Shown here piece by piece: positions 49,901 to 60,200 of a stretch of 64,000 nucleotides of DNA. How positions within the stretch are numbered: position 1 is the stretch's first letter; each line of letters starts with the position of its first letter. This DNA is from Xanthostigma xanthostigma. Its lineage: Eukaryota > Arthropoda > Insecta > Raphidioptera > Raphidiidae. The notes under the pieces were generated by a model. It was not told the origin of the DNA. It ran no database searches and worked only from the letters and a program-made list of their open reading frames with translations. Location: assembly GCA_963575645.1 (NCBI GenBank), contig OY754464.1, forward strand, positions 47,792,192 through 47,856,191, given 5' to 3'. Made by a program: the position numbers and the translations under genes.

Positions 49901-50717
49901 CATAACTTGCATCTGATTGGTGGCACCCTTAAACATTGCAGATGCGCAGAAATCAGCGTACACGACGAAAGTGGTGGAGTACACTTCTAGTTATACTTAC
50001 TATGCTAATGTTTTTTTTTTTTTTTTTTTTTTTGTGCTATATTATAGAGTACAGTATTCAAGATTACCAAACTACAACGAACAAACAGCACTACTTACTG
50101 ATAAAATATTTACTTGCACATTATCTGACAACGAATTAAGTGCTACATCAAAGCCTCGAACTGACGACTTCAATTCTCAAAAACGTCTCGATGATCAATT
50201 TGTACAAGATTTGGCCAATCGTGTCGCGCCCTTAGTGGAATCTAAGTTTAGATACAGCACTTCGTTGGTAAAGGAATCATTCAAAACAGTGAGCGATAAA
50301 CAAATTAGGTAAGAAGTTTTTAAATTATTATTTTTCCACTCTTGGCTTCTTATCGCATGTAGTTTTTTTTTTATTCTGAAAAAGTTTGTACTGTCTGAAT
50401 TATCGAGGTGACTCGTTCCACAATAGCTTGTATAAACAGGGTTCCACTGTAGATAAACTGAAATAAATTATTGTTTTTCTTGCAGAAATACAAAATCATT
50501 CGTGCAAAGGTTGTGTTGTTACTTTTTTCGATTTATATTTCTAGTCATTTTAATGTTTCTTGCATTCCTCGTGTATGCTTCTATATATCAAAGGATATAT
50601 CTTAATGATAGAAATATTCGAGTAGTTCCATGGTCGTCCACGACATGGAATGAACTGTACCATTTCTTAGAGTACTACAATATTGTAACCATTAGAAGGG
50701 TAAATCCGCCGATGTAA
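34985..50717 (+). CDS. KASH5-like LINC-complex protein: EF-hands, coiled coil, C-terminal tail anchor (12 exons, 705 aa)
   Basis: Exons: 34985-35006, 36234-36348, 38034-38198, 40744-40964, 42564-42714, 45404-45563, 46347-46541, 48341-48635, 48764-49008, 49583-49638, 50048-50308 and 50486-50717. All junction phases agree and the total is 706 codons. Residues 9-90 form a degenerate EF-hand pair (FDMCDSEKNGVV, then NMLDPKGIDVAITRDSF and LWIHRQ). Residues 175-360 are a heptad-rich coiled coil. Residues 360-625 are a Ser/Asn-rich linker. Residues 641-663 are a single membrane helix followed by a 42-residue tail ending NIVTIRRVNPPM. This order of parts is that of KASH5, which links dynein to SUN proteins at the nuclear envelope. 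The EF-hand block with LDP, D/TF and W residues is its closest match. LRMP/IRAG-type tail-anchored proteins are the main alternative. Gene structure is secure; KASH function is inferred. Confidence 0.75.
37108..37965. mobile_element. 858-bp MITE in the KASH5-like gene, intron 2
   Basis: The ends are TAAGTGTATTCCAAGTAGCC and GGCTGCTTGGAACATACCTA. The interior has two internal inverted repeats (37195-37355 vs 37540-37720; 37380-37510 vs 37760-37900). It shares ends and GCTAAAACGTGTTCTAAAAT with the 129-bp MITE at 17862. Confidence 0.75.
38250..40500. repeat. Repeat of about 2.2 kb in KASH5-like gene intron 3
   Basis: ACCCTGCCGACAATATAGTG near 38293 and GCAAATACACTAAC near 40488 frame it. The first 550 bp match 53945-54440. 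The rest is AT-rich without open frames. It starts about 50 bp after exon 3 and ends about 240 bp before exon 4, so it fills most of the intron. Confidence 0.5.
41090..42010. repeat. Repeat region with (TG)n and three 152-bp tandem units, KASH5-like gene intron 4
   Basis: A TG/G-run microsatellite lies at 41236-41298. Units near 41540, 41690 and 41850 carry CTGCGTCGAT, GCAAACCGCATCAAAATCGG and GAGATA-CGTGAACGAAAA. The block is bounded by TCGGGAAGTTATTGG and AGCGGGAAGTTACAGG. Confidence 0.7.
43000..45400. other. KASH5-like gene intron 5 sequence
   Basis: No gene inside. It contains TTCTTCAATAAATAAAATTA near 44346, the same word that flanks the hammerhead-like motif at 59.9 kb and appears at 24.93 kb. 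Other open frames are chance. Confidence 0.5.
46665..46712 (-). ncRNA. Hammerhead-ribozyme-like core
   Basis: On the - strand: CTGAAGA, stem II GTAGA/TCTAC, GAAA, then a possible stem III ACG/CGT closed by 14 nt, and C at the cleavage position. Stem I pairing is not seen. A partial second copy (GTCTGAAGAAGTAGACAAAC) lies at 46736. Confidence 0.35.
47051..47599. mobile_element. Foldback MITE in KASH5-like gene intron 7
   Basis: The ends AGTACGAGCACGGTA and TACCGTGCTCGTACT are exact over 15 bp. Inner mirrored segments include AGATATTTAATAAAAA and AAAATTAGCTTGCGTTT (47360 vs 47430). Confidence 0.75.
50486..50717 (+). CDS. Last exon of the KASH5-like gene: membrane anchor and KASH-like tail
   Basis: The acceptor is TTCTTGCAG|AAATAC. 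The exon encodes residues 629-705: a short basic lead, a strongly hydrophobic helix (FFRFIFLVILMFLAFLVYAS) and a luminal-type tail with two tryptophans. The last residues VNPPM resemble the C-terminal proline motif of KASH peptides (usually PPPx) but lack one proline. The stop codon follows at once, as expected for a KASH peptide, which needs a free C-terminus. Confidence 0.7.
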
Positions 50718-50969
50718 TTTAGATTTGAAAAATGTAGTGTTTAAAATTACAAAAATTGGAGAAAACAAAAGAAAGAAATAATGAAGATGCAGGACTATGG
50801 AGTTCTTTCAACTGCAAATGTTTATTATTGTTGCCTAATTTCAATTTATTACGTACAATTTTTTTATTTGTAATTATTGTTATAAGAAGTTATTTAATTT
50901 TATTTTTGTCGAGACAAACTAGTAATTTAAAATACAAATATATTGATATGTTTTTGCCTCAACTGAAAA

Positions 50970-50975
50970 AATAAA
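50970..50975 (+). terminator. Polyadenylation signal of the KASH5-like gene
   Basis: AATAAA 253 bp after the stop codon at 50717, in AT-rich sequence with no repeat before it. Confidence 0.5.
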
Positions 50976-51546
50976 AAAAGATTGTATATTTTTAATTTTT
51001 GTTGCTGAGTTTAAAAACTATGTTCTGTAAAAATCAGCTACATTTTACTTAATTCAAATTTAATTTATAATGAGGCCGTTTCGCACTTTTTTTTATTGCA
51101 TCATCAGTTAGCTCGTAGTGTGTCCCAGGATAGATGTAGCAAAGAGTGTAATTAACAAAAAAATCTATTTTCGGTATGACATTTGGGGATCGAGTTGTGC
51201 TTATAAAATTGCATTTCGAAAAATAAAGGTACCTTCTTGGTGATTTTTACAATTTTGCCTATAAAACACCCCGCAGAAGAACAAAACTCATTTTTGGTAT
51301 ATCTACCTTAGTTTTACATCAAGCGAGATTCGATTTCCAAATACCGTTTCTAAATTCTAAAATTTAATTACTTAGCTTGTTATATCTATTTCTAGGCTTT
51401 AAATGCTCGCTGAATTCTTATTTTGTGAGAAAATGTAATTTAATGTCAATAATAATAGCGCACTTAAAACGCGCGCTAAACTGATGTAATTTTACTCTAG
51501 ATAATAGCATAGCTTTTTGACAAGATTGGAAAGTGTGGGTCTAAAG

Positions 51547-51782
51547 CAGGCCTGGGCAAATGGCGGCCAGCAGCACAATTTTGTCCGGCCCGCGAAGCAT
51601 TTTATAAATTTTAGAAAAATAGTAAAGAAATAGCAAGGGCGCCAGAACAGACGAAAAAGAGCTTTCTCTTTTTTTTTTTGCTCTCCAAATGCAGAAATAG
51701 AATGTGAGGACCTTTGTTTTGGCCCGCGGTCAAATTTTCATCAGCTATGTGGCCCGCCGATCAAAAAATTTGCCCGCCCCTG
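51547..51782. mobile_element. hAT-type MITE with exact 8-bp target duplication
   Basis: The ends are CAGGCCTGGGCAAA and TTTGCCCGCCCCTG. GTCTAAAG flanks both sides (51539-51546 and 51783-51790). Same family as 33605-33834, in opposite orientation. Confidence 0.9.
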
Positions 51783-52259
51783 GTCTAAAGTAATGTAAAT
51801 GTATTATCTAAATATTCAAACTTTGCCTCAGGGAATTATATATTTATAAATGTTCATTTCAGTTTGAATAATTATTTTAAAAGAGATTGTAGCTCTTTTC
51901 GGTGCATTTAAATAACTTTATTAGATGCAAAAGAGATCAAATAATGCAGTTTCAAACTTTTTCATATAAATGCACACATTGCTGTATAAAGTTGCATAAT
52001 ATATGATTTTGCTTCAGAAATTAATTGTGATATTATTTACCTCACTAATTATTTACTGTAAATTAAATACGGATTTAAAAGCTACCTTTTTAATGACATA
52101 TGGTTTAAAAATTTCGTTTTGGGTACTTAACTTGTCTAAAAGTACTTTATAATACCTGCTGGTTGAAATTTGGTTTTAAAGAGAAGTTCTTTTTTAATGT
52201 TTTGCTTTACATTTGTAATGTTTTTAATGTAATGTAAAAATGCTAACGTGAGTATTGCT

Positions 52260-52779
52260 CAGACCTGGACAAAGCACTCTTCCTAAGTACTCGAAGCACT
52301 GAACATCGAGCACTTTCATAAGTGCTTGATTTTTTCAAGTATCAAACACTTTCATTTTCAAAAATGCTTTAAAGCATTGAGCACTTACTGAAGCATCGAG
52401 CATTAAGCACTTTAAAGTAACCCCTTAAATCTTAACATCCAACATTAAAGTTATTATATAGATTTTGGACATGAGCAATATTTCTAATTGTTGGAAAAGT
52501 TAAGACTTAAACAAACACGAAATTGATCTTTAACATCAAACGAAATAAGAATCATAAAACTTTAAAAGTGCTTAAAAGCATTTAAAATGCTTATTAAACA
52601 TCCCTAATGCTTAATAAGCTTGTTGAATGCTTATTAAGCGCTTTATAATGTTTATGTGGTAAATAAGTAGCAAGTTTTTATGCAAGTGCTCTAAACATTG
52701 AGCATCTGTTTCACGAAGTGCTTTAAGCATTATAAGTGCTCAAAGCATAATTGCAAGCACTCAGCACTGTCCAGCTCTG
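52260..52779. mobile_element. hAT-type MITE rich in AAGCACT words
   Basis: The ends CAGACCTGGACAAAGCACT and AGCACTGTCCAGCTCTG are imperfect inverted repeats. The 8-bp flanks GTATTGCT and GTACCGCT match at 6 of 8. The interior repeats AAGCACTT/AAGTGCTT many times. Confidence 0.75.
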
Positions 52780-53041
52780 GTACCGCTGTTATCGGTTGGT
52801 AAATATAAACATAAATTTGCAAGGTCAAACAAATGAAGGTCTAATCTGCAAGTGTTTTGCAACGTCGCTCATTGCTTTACGTTTTACCGTTTGACATCGT
52901 TCTACCACCATTTTTTTTAGCTAAGTAAGAATGGCTGAGTTATATCAGAAACGTTAATTTTAATTTTGTGGGACGGCCTCATTTTCGATTAGTAAAGCCA
53001 GTCAGTCAGTTAAATAAGATATTTTGATTAACTAATATTTA

Positions 53042-53395
53042 AGGCCTTTTCTATACGGGCGTTCAGAACAGCGCGTTCGGAATGCTGACAATTTAATCAT
53101 CAGTATGAAAGCGGGACGTTTTAGAGACTGTGAAAATGGTAATCAAAAATGCACGGCGGCAATTTTAGGACAAAATAAACGTCATGCATATTGACGTTAT
53201 TAATCTTTTGCAAAAAAAAATTTTTGAACAATCTGAAAATAAATAAACGTTGCGAGACTCGTTCAGTCAGTTGCAACTACTGAGCATTGAAACTGTCGAG
53301 TCCTGTCTAGAAAACGCTCTGTTCGACCACTGGCGCTTAAAACGCTCCTATTTCTAGATTAAACTGTTTGTTCAATGTCGGTATAGAAGGGGCCT
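53042..53395. mobile_element. MITE with AGGCC-TTCTATAC inverted ends
   Basis: The left end AGGCCTTTTCTATACGGGCG mirrors the right end GGTATAGAAGGGGCCT. The target duplication is unclear. Confidence 0.6.
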
Positions 53396-53944
53396 GAAAT
53401 GAAATATTAATAAATCAGTGTTCCTAGGAGTGAGTAACGTCTGATTTAAATGCTAATCAAAGTAGTAAGCACTAGTAACTATTACGAACTACTTATACAT
53501 ACCTATATTTTTTTTATAATTATCTCTTAGATATATGATAATAGTTTGATCTGTGATTGCCAAAAGTGGGTTTTTTCATTGAAATTTGATTTGTGATTCA
53601 TTCCCATCATTAATTTTAATTATTATGTAATTTTAATTGAAAATTTTTCTTCTGTTGTATATTTTTATGTTAACTTTTAATAAGATAGTGATTCGTAATA
53701 TAAATGAATTGAATAGGGTACTTGAATGTATTTTTTTCGTCACTTTGAACAAAATTCTAAAATCTGAGAAACATTAGCAGGTTCGCTGAAATAATTTATT
53801 TAAGTCGAGTAAAATTGCTGTGCTATTTAGACAGCGTATTACGTCACTAGTCGCGCTGACGTCAGATATGCTTTAATAAAATTCAGTTTCTTGCTTATCG
53901 TGATAATATCATGTGTTGAGGCTATCAGCGTCCACAACAAAATA

Positions 53945-54459
53945 AAAAAACTCGGGTCGCAGTGCGAAACCCTGCCGACAATATAGTGTATTTGCTATTA
54001 TAGGCAGTGTGGCTCCCTTATATTATAAACTTAACTTTATTTTTGAACAAAATAAAAAAAATAACCCCTTAATACACCCCTTAAAAATATTTTTTTCTTA
54101 ATTTTAATATTGTTATCAATACGACAAATTTAATTCACCCTTCACTAAATAAATCCATGTCTACAAACTAACGTTTTCATAAAATTTTTAAGTCCGGTCC
54201 TGTTGGGCCGATTTTAATAAAATTTTGGTAGCACATTTTAATCATAACTAAAGGGTCAAATTTCAATTTTGAAACGATTCGGAGAAATTTTTAGGTGTTT
54301 TTGGGCCCAAAAATATTTTTCAACCCCTAAAACCCACCCTTAAAGTGGCCCGATTAGGCCCATTTTAAATAGGCTTCGTGCGGTGATGGATTTCAAGATG
54401 TGGTCCAAATTTCGTTAAAATCAATTAACTCCTTCGAAAGTTATAGCCCGTACATATAT

Positions 54460-54490
<31 letters not shown>

Positions 54491-54628
54491 CATATATAAA
54501 CAGACTTTTCCAAAAATGGTGCCAAAGTGTTAAGGAGGCTATGAAACGTCGAGAAATTTTGGTCCGACCCCTAGGTCCCGCCATCCGACCGACGCCAATA
54601 GTGTAAGTGCCTTATGGCAAATACACTA
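53945..54628. repeat. Shorter relative of the 38250-40500 repeat
   Basis: It shares ACCCTGCCGACAATATAGTG and the order of conserved words such as TTTGGGC and AAGTCCGGTCCTG with 38.3-38.8 kb. It ends GGCAAATACACTA. A (TA)n microsatellite lies at 54451-54500. Confidence 0.6.
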
Positions 54629-55009
54629 ATAAACGTAATAATATATTCAATCGGCTGTATGTTGCAATAGTCATGTTGTTACTCAGTGACGTCAGAAGCT
54701 AGAGAGAAATACCTGCGCGTGAGTAGATTTTTCTTTTTTGTCACAGTATCATGTTTGGTTAGGTACTTTTCAATCAAAGTGATCCATACAAAAATACGAA
54801 TTTACCAAAGCACTTTTGATGGTAGTGCGGCTAAGTGATGTCACCTGTTCTTTAAATAACACATCGACTTATTCCATACAAATACCCTATTATAATTTGT
54901 AATTTTTTATTGGCACCCGATCCAGTTGTACATTCCTAAAGAATTTCTATAAAAAAGGCGAACCTTTGGGTGGTGTTGGTAATCCAGAAACCTGTAATTA
55001 TGTAACTAC

Positions 55010-55606
55010 TAGTGATGTGCCGGATCGTTAAAAATGCATATCCGTGGATACAGAACTGAATACGGATATTTGGTTTCAAGATCCGCAGACACGGATACGG
55101 ATATTTGGTTTCAAGATCCGCGGATACGGATACGGATCTTAACTTTCTTAGAGTACGCGGCGGTAAATGTTGCACATCGACCTTTGGAAAGAGACTATCT
55201 GTTATGGGAAAAAGTTATTGACCTCTTTAAGAGTTAACTGTCTCTCATAACAGATTGTCTCTTTCCAGAGATCGATATGCAATATCTCATTATAAAGATA
55301 GTTTTTTATTAGTACCTTTGAGTTATGTACTATTGGTATGGTACTCACTACGATAAATGTTTGCAATATAAAGGTGCCAAATACGATTTTAAGAAATAAA
55401 ATGTAATCTGAATGGAATTTAACAGTTTTTCATTATTACCTAATCACCTATATATATAAAATTTCATCTTGAATTGAAAATTAATAAGGTAAAAGATCCG
55501 GCATAAAACTAACGGATACGGATCTTTCTTCTCCCTCGGATATCCGCGGATATGGATCTTCTTCTCCCTCGAATATCCGCGGATACGGATATCCGGCACA
55601 TCACTA
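55010..55606. mobile_element. hAT-type MITE, family with GATATCCGCGGATACGG, copy 2
   Basis: The ends TAGTGATGTGCCGGATC and ATCCGGCACATCACTA are inverted repeats. The 8-bp flanks GTAACTAC and GTAATTAC differ at one base. The TATCCGCGGATA palindrome recurs near both ends. Confidence 0.85.
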
Positions 55607-55774
55607 GTAATTACAGTAATATTCAGAGGTTGCATTGTGTCAGGAATTCACCGTTTGCGACTTAGGTGGGCCGTATAAGAACTGCTTGAACAATTAATCA
55701 TCGAACAACATAGACAAACCGCTCAGGCAGTCGCTGTCAACCGCCTGAGCTGCTCGCTCAAATTTTGTTGCATT

Positions 55775-56211
55775 ATGGATTTTGAGGCAGAAGCATTGTT
55801 GTTGCTACTTTTGCTCAAGCGGAAACGACGTAGAAAACAATTGAATATTGTGCAACAATTGCGGTAAGTTGTCGATTGCTGACAAGAGTTGTCCGCTCGA
55901 ATGCCCGCTTGATTATAACTCTATAATCTACAATAAATAAAGCAAGTTTCTTTCTACTATGTGCAGGGAGGCGGAGTTACAAATTTTTCGATGCGAGCGT
56001 TTATGGTGAGCACTAGGGGAAACTTCAAGCTCAAATTTTCCGTATGTCAGTGAGCAATGTTTATTAAAAGTGAAAATAGTTATAATTTTATGAAGTTTTT
56101 TAATTACAGAGAAAACAGGAAAACTAAGCGAACTGAAAATGCTTGTTGTGTTCCAGGTTGTTGCGCTGATGGCGATTTAAGTAAAATAAAGACCATTGGC
56201 GCCCTAATTTG
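55775..56211 (+). CDS. Candidate small spliced ORF with Leu-run/Arg-rich start, PIF/Harbinger-like (uncertain)
   Basis: An ATG at 55775 opens MDFEAEALLLLLLLKRKRRR, then a donor G|GTAAGT after 55863. An exon from 55967 (GTGCAG|GGAGG) to 56005 (TTATG|GTGAGC) continues in frame with REAELQIFRCERLW. A third piece from about 56120 could end with a cysteine-rich tail (CCVPGCC) and a TGA at 56211. A leucine run followed by basic residues is a common start in PIF/Harbinger transposases, but no DDE domain follows here. It is probably a remnant of such an element or a chance ORF. Confidence 0.25.
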
Positions 56212-56834
56212 ACGTTCCGCTGTCAGTGTAAACAAATTAACATCAGTTTTCCTTATTACATTTTTTTTTTTTTTGACATCATGCCAACTAAAGATTTTGA
56301 CTTATCACCTTAGCAACATGTTGTGATTTCCATAAAAAGTGAGTTCAATAATTCCCTATTACCCAGTAGCGACGCTAGTAGGCTTCGTGCACATAGCCTA
56401 TACGCTAGGTAGACATCTTTGACATGCGATCTTTGCGCTATCTCATGTTTTTTTTAAATCTGGTTCACTCAAAACTTACAAACATATAGAAAGCAGCTTT
56501 ATTCTTAACCATAAAAAAATATTTACGCACAATGTCAGTAAAAAAACTACATAAATGATGTACATTTGCAATCCATTTTTTCCCTCTAATTCATAAAAAA
56601 ATCTAGATAAAAACGAAGGAATTGTAATTCTGGATTTTGAAGTGAAAACTTCTTTAGCGGTGTTGTACACTTTTTTTGTAATGGGTAAAAAATGTTAAAC
56701 TCGCGTCAGGAAAAGTAAGAACTGGGTGAGCGAGAAAACTCTCTAAGTGATAGTAATTGTTTATACAACGTTAGACATCTAGCGTTGAAATATCGTACAT
56801 AAAAATGCAATCTATGATACAAACCATTATACAA

Positions 56835-56935
56835 CGTTACAAAGTTATGCGTGGTCATACATAAAAAAAAAATATATACGCGTCGACTTGAGAACCTCCT
56901 CCGTTTTTGTTTTTCGTCGGTTAAAAATGCAATCT
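56835..56935 (-). repeat. Inverted fragment related to the 14.1-kb tandem repeat leader
   Basis: It reads AAAGTTATGCGTGGTCATAC, then poly(A), ACGCGTCGACTTGAGAACCT and GTTTTTCGTCGGTTAAAA, the reverse complement of 14056-14160. Confidence 0.7.
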
Positions 56936-57884
56936 ATGATACAAACCATTTTGATCGAAAATTCGTAAGACGTTAATATTCAAGTTTTCACTTCAGCCGG
57001 CAGTCCCGGAGTGCAACCCGTCTTTTTTAGTTGGTGTGTCTTTACAATCAACAATTAATCATATTATTAAAATGAACGTATAACATAGTGGACTAAGGTT
57101 TTGACTGAACCACTATTAAAAAAAAAAAAAAACACGAGGGCGCAAAGGTCGCGTGTCAAAAGATACTTTCCTAGCGTATGGGATAAAGGTTTAAATAACA
57201 GTTGCTAATAAAATAAGTCATCTAATAAAAATAAAAATTAAATATGTTTTATTACAGGGCAGTTTACAAAAAAACATACAATAATATATAGAATATAATT
57301 ACGTAATATGAATATACGATCTTACAGAAGAAAGTCTCATTGCTTATTTTTGGATTAATATCTAGATATTTGAGTTTTGATAGCGATACAGAAATTTGAC
57401 ATTTTTCATTTCCGTGAAAAATTTGACATCAAAATATGCAATAAAAGTTTCTTCCTCGCAAAAAAAAAATTGTTCCAAAGTTCCATAAGTGGAGGCACAC
57501 AAATTTCTCCTTTTTTCAGTAACAGAAAAAAACATCCAGCATTCAATGGATTCAGAGAAAAAATGCATGCATTTTTTTAGTATGATTTTCGTAAGACGGA
57601 CATACAAAATCCCACAAAGGACGCTCACCTAAGATGTTTTACCGATTATTAGTAAAATTTCAGTAAATTATTTTCTAACTAACAAACGTTAATATAAACC
57701 AAATTTATTATAAAGGAAAATACGGTTGTTCCAGAACACCTTCAATGTGTTTGTAGGGTCCACAACTTACCAACAAACCACACCTATTTTTTACAGGTTT
57801 TCCTTTTTAACTGTTACACTACAAAAACGGTATTTTCTACTTGCAATTTAACATGAAAATGCACCCACAAAATCCTCGGGCGTT

Positions 57885-57961
57885 AGGCCTAGCACACATG
57901 AAGAGCGTTCAACGCGCGTTGGCCCAACGCGCGTTGAACGCTCTTCATGTGTGCTAGGCCT
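57885..57961. repeat. Perfect 38-bp palindrome with 1-nt centre
   Basis: The arm AGGCCTAGCACACATGAAGA continues to GCGTTCAACGCGCGTTGG, then one C, then the exact reverse complement. It is very CpG-rich in its centre. A MITE core is the simplest explanation. Confidence 0.9.
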
Positions 57962-58427
57962 TATTTCTGGGACACCCATTTGTATATCATGTATCTCAGA
58001 AATTAAATTACATAATATGTGTTTGTTGGTGGAGTTCTGAACTGGTTCTATCAGTACTAAAGCGTTTGTTGACAATGCATAACTCCTCGGAATTGCGTGT
58101 TTGTTAGTTGAATTCTTGAACTCTTCAGACTGCTTGAACTGACTATTCCCTTCACAAGTTTGTTTTGACAACACAATAGACTAGAGCATACACTCTGGAT
58201 TAATTTAAATCATAAATTGCTTTTTGATCAAAAAATGACATTAATGATTTGAATCTAATAGTTTAGTCTGAAAGTCCTACAACTTCGCCAGCAAACACAC
58301 CGTAGGGACAAATTGACAACACAACAGATGTCAAGGACTCAAAACTCAAAAGTGCCAAAACTTCAAATATATAGATTTTTTTACATTGAGTAAAAATTAT
58401 ACTCTGGAAAAATAATCGATGTCCAGT

Positions 58428-58779
58428 TAGGGTTGCCAGGTGTTCGGCTTTTGGTGTGTATACTTTATATTATAGACTTTTTGATATTTTTCAAGAGTTT
58501 GAAATTGTTATTTTGTAATAAAGATCTTTTTGTTTTTTTTTTTTTTAATCCAAAAGAATGGACTTATTTTTTATTTGGTTAATGAAAACTTTTAGTTGTT
58601 TGTACTTTATTAAAAGAGAGCTATATTGTAAGAAAACTGTGATTCGCTATTAAATAATTAATAAACAACTTTAATACGAACCTAACAGTTTTTATTATTA
58701 TAAATGCTTTTCAGGGCAAAATGTCCAGTCTAATACAGCGCCGAGTCCGGCTTTTGTATTTTAGGACCTGGCAACCCTA
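58428..58779. mobile_element. hAT-type MITE
   Basis: The ends TAGGGTTGCCAGGT and ACCTGGCAACCCTA are exact over 13-14 bp. The flanks TGTCCAGT and TACCCAGT match at 6 of 8. Confidence 0.75.
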
Positions 58780-58795
58780 TACCCAGTAACAAATA

Positions 58796-59252
58796 CAGTG
58801 GGATCTGACAAAACCTCTCTTCTCTATGGATCTGACATACAGTTATGACCGCCACGTATGGTAAATGCAGAACTTTCTAGAGATCTTTAGAAACAGCTTC
58901 CAAACTTCTGAAGTTAGCTTGGCCTAATGAAGTTTCGTATTTTCATTTAATTGCATTGTACTTTTCGTATTTTATGCAACTTTCCCGCATAAAATAATGT
59001 CTCGCATTTACAATTATTTCTCACATGAAATTTCTATGAGAAGGTTACGCATTTGTCCACTGACAGTAGGAGTATGAAACTCCACTGACAGATACTTTCT
59101 ATTTTTAATGCCATTAAAGGGGAAAATACCTTTAATTTCCATTGCACTGATTTTACGATTAGCTTTTTCATGTTGCCATATTGATTACGTCAGAAGTAAA
59201 CTTCTTCCATAGTATTATGGAGGGTAGCCTCCATACATAGTCAGATCCCAGT
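58796..59252. mobile_element. MITE with CAGTGGGATCTGAC-type ends, probable TA target
   Basis: The left end CAGTGGGATCTGACAAAACC mirrors the right end GTCAGATCCCAGTA imperfectly. It starts 9 bp after the previous MITE's duplication. Confidence 0.6.
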
Positions 59253-59925
59253 ACAGTATCCTATAATTTACGAGCATTTTTACTAGCAGGAACTGTGATC
59301 GAAGGTATTCCTTTTTGATCGTTATCTTGCCATTTTCAAACAGAACAAAACATTGCAATTAACTTTGAATACAAGCCAACAAAAATTTGTGTCGTGTCTG
59401 TGATGCTTTGTAATCTTATCTTTCCGAACTGAAGTCGAATATTTTTTCTTAGATTTTTTATAATATGTTATTAAAAATATAATAGCATATCTAGAGGCGT
59501 TACGATGCATATTACTAAAGACTAAGTGACACTACATAGATATGGTATTTTTGTCAAAGTACCTATAAAATAGCTACATTTCATATTTTCAACATTTTTA
59601 GTATTTTAGAAGGTTAGTCAGTCGCAGTAGTACCAAAGGTAATACATAAATTACTATTGAATTGATTAGCGCACAGTACTTGTGCATGGAAAGTATATAT
59701 CTAAACACTAGGATTGTGCCATCTGTATCTTCACAATGTGCTGAAATCAGTCATACATAGTGAAAGAGACAGAACTATATCTTTGCCAAACTGCTGCACT
59801 ACGCCGAGATAGATACAGGCCGCACGTTCACGTTGTCTTTTTTTGGAGCGGACATATTTTTTTCTTCAATAAATAAAATTATCGACCAATTGTTCAGACA
59901 ATATATTAACAAAAAATATAATTAA

Positions 59926-59963
59926 TACATTAACGTTTCGATCCGGATTTGGATCTTCTTCAG
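59926..59963 (-). ncRNA. Hammerhead-ribozyme-like core
   Basis: On the - strand: CTGAAGA, stem II GATCC/GGATC, GAAACGTTAATGTA with C-G plus A-U closing a small stem III. AATTA/TAATT could form a weak stem I after a T/T mismatch. It lies between inverted copies of CTTCAATAAATAAAATTATC (59863 and 59985). Confidence 0.4.
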
Positions 59964-60200
59964 ATAATTTTATTTATTTATTGAAGAGTTCTAATCAGAC
60001 GTTAATCAAAGTTTTGAATATTTTTTTCAGGTCGATAGCCTGGTTCATTCGTATAGAGATCTTTGATGTAAAGCAGCTATTTTATAGGGGGTATGATAAA
60101 ACATAACTAAACGTCATTATACCTCAGTTCAACGTCGTAAATCCGATGATATTTAAGTTTGTAGAAATGTTCATTTAGGCGTCTTATTTAAATATAGTCT

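Larger units (their letters stand above)
55615..58419. other. Gene-poor interval
   Basis: Apart from the candidate ORF at 55775, the fragment at 56835 and the palindrome at 57885, it is AT-rich and unrecognised. Confidence 0.5.

Noticed and set aside
50756..50974. 72-codon + strand ORF with a hydrophobic stretch
   Set aside because: It lies in the 3' UTR of the KASH5-like gene, runs into the polyadenylation signal and is AT-driven.
57848..58174. 108-codon - strand ORF
   Set aside because: It passes straight through the perfect palindrome at 57885-57961 and has no known motif.
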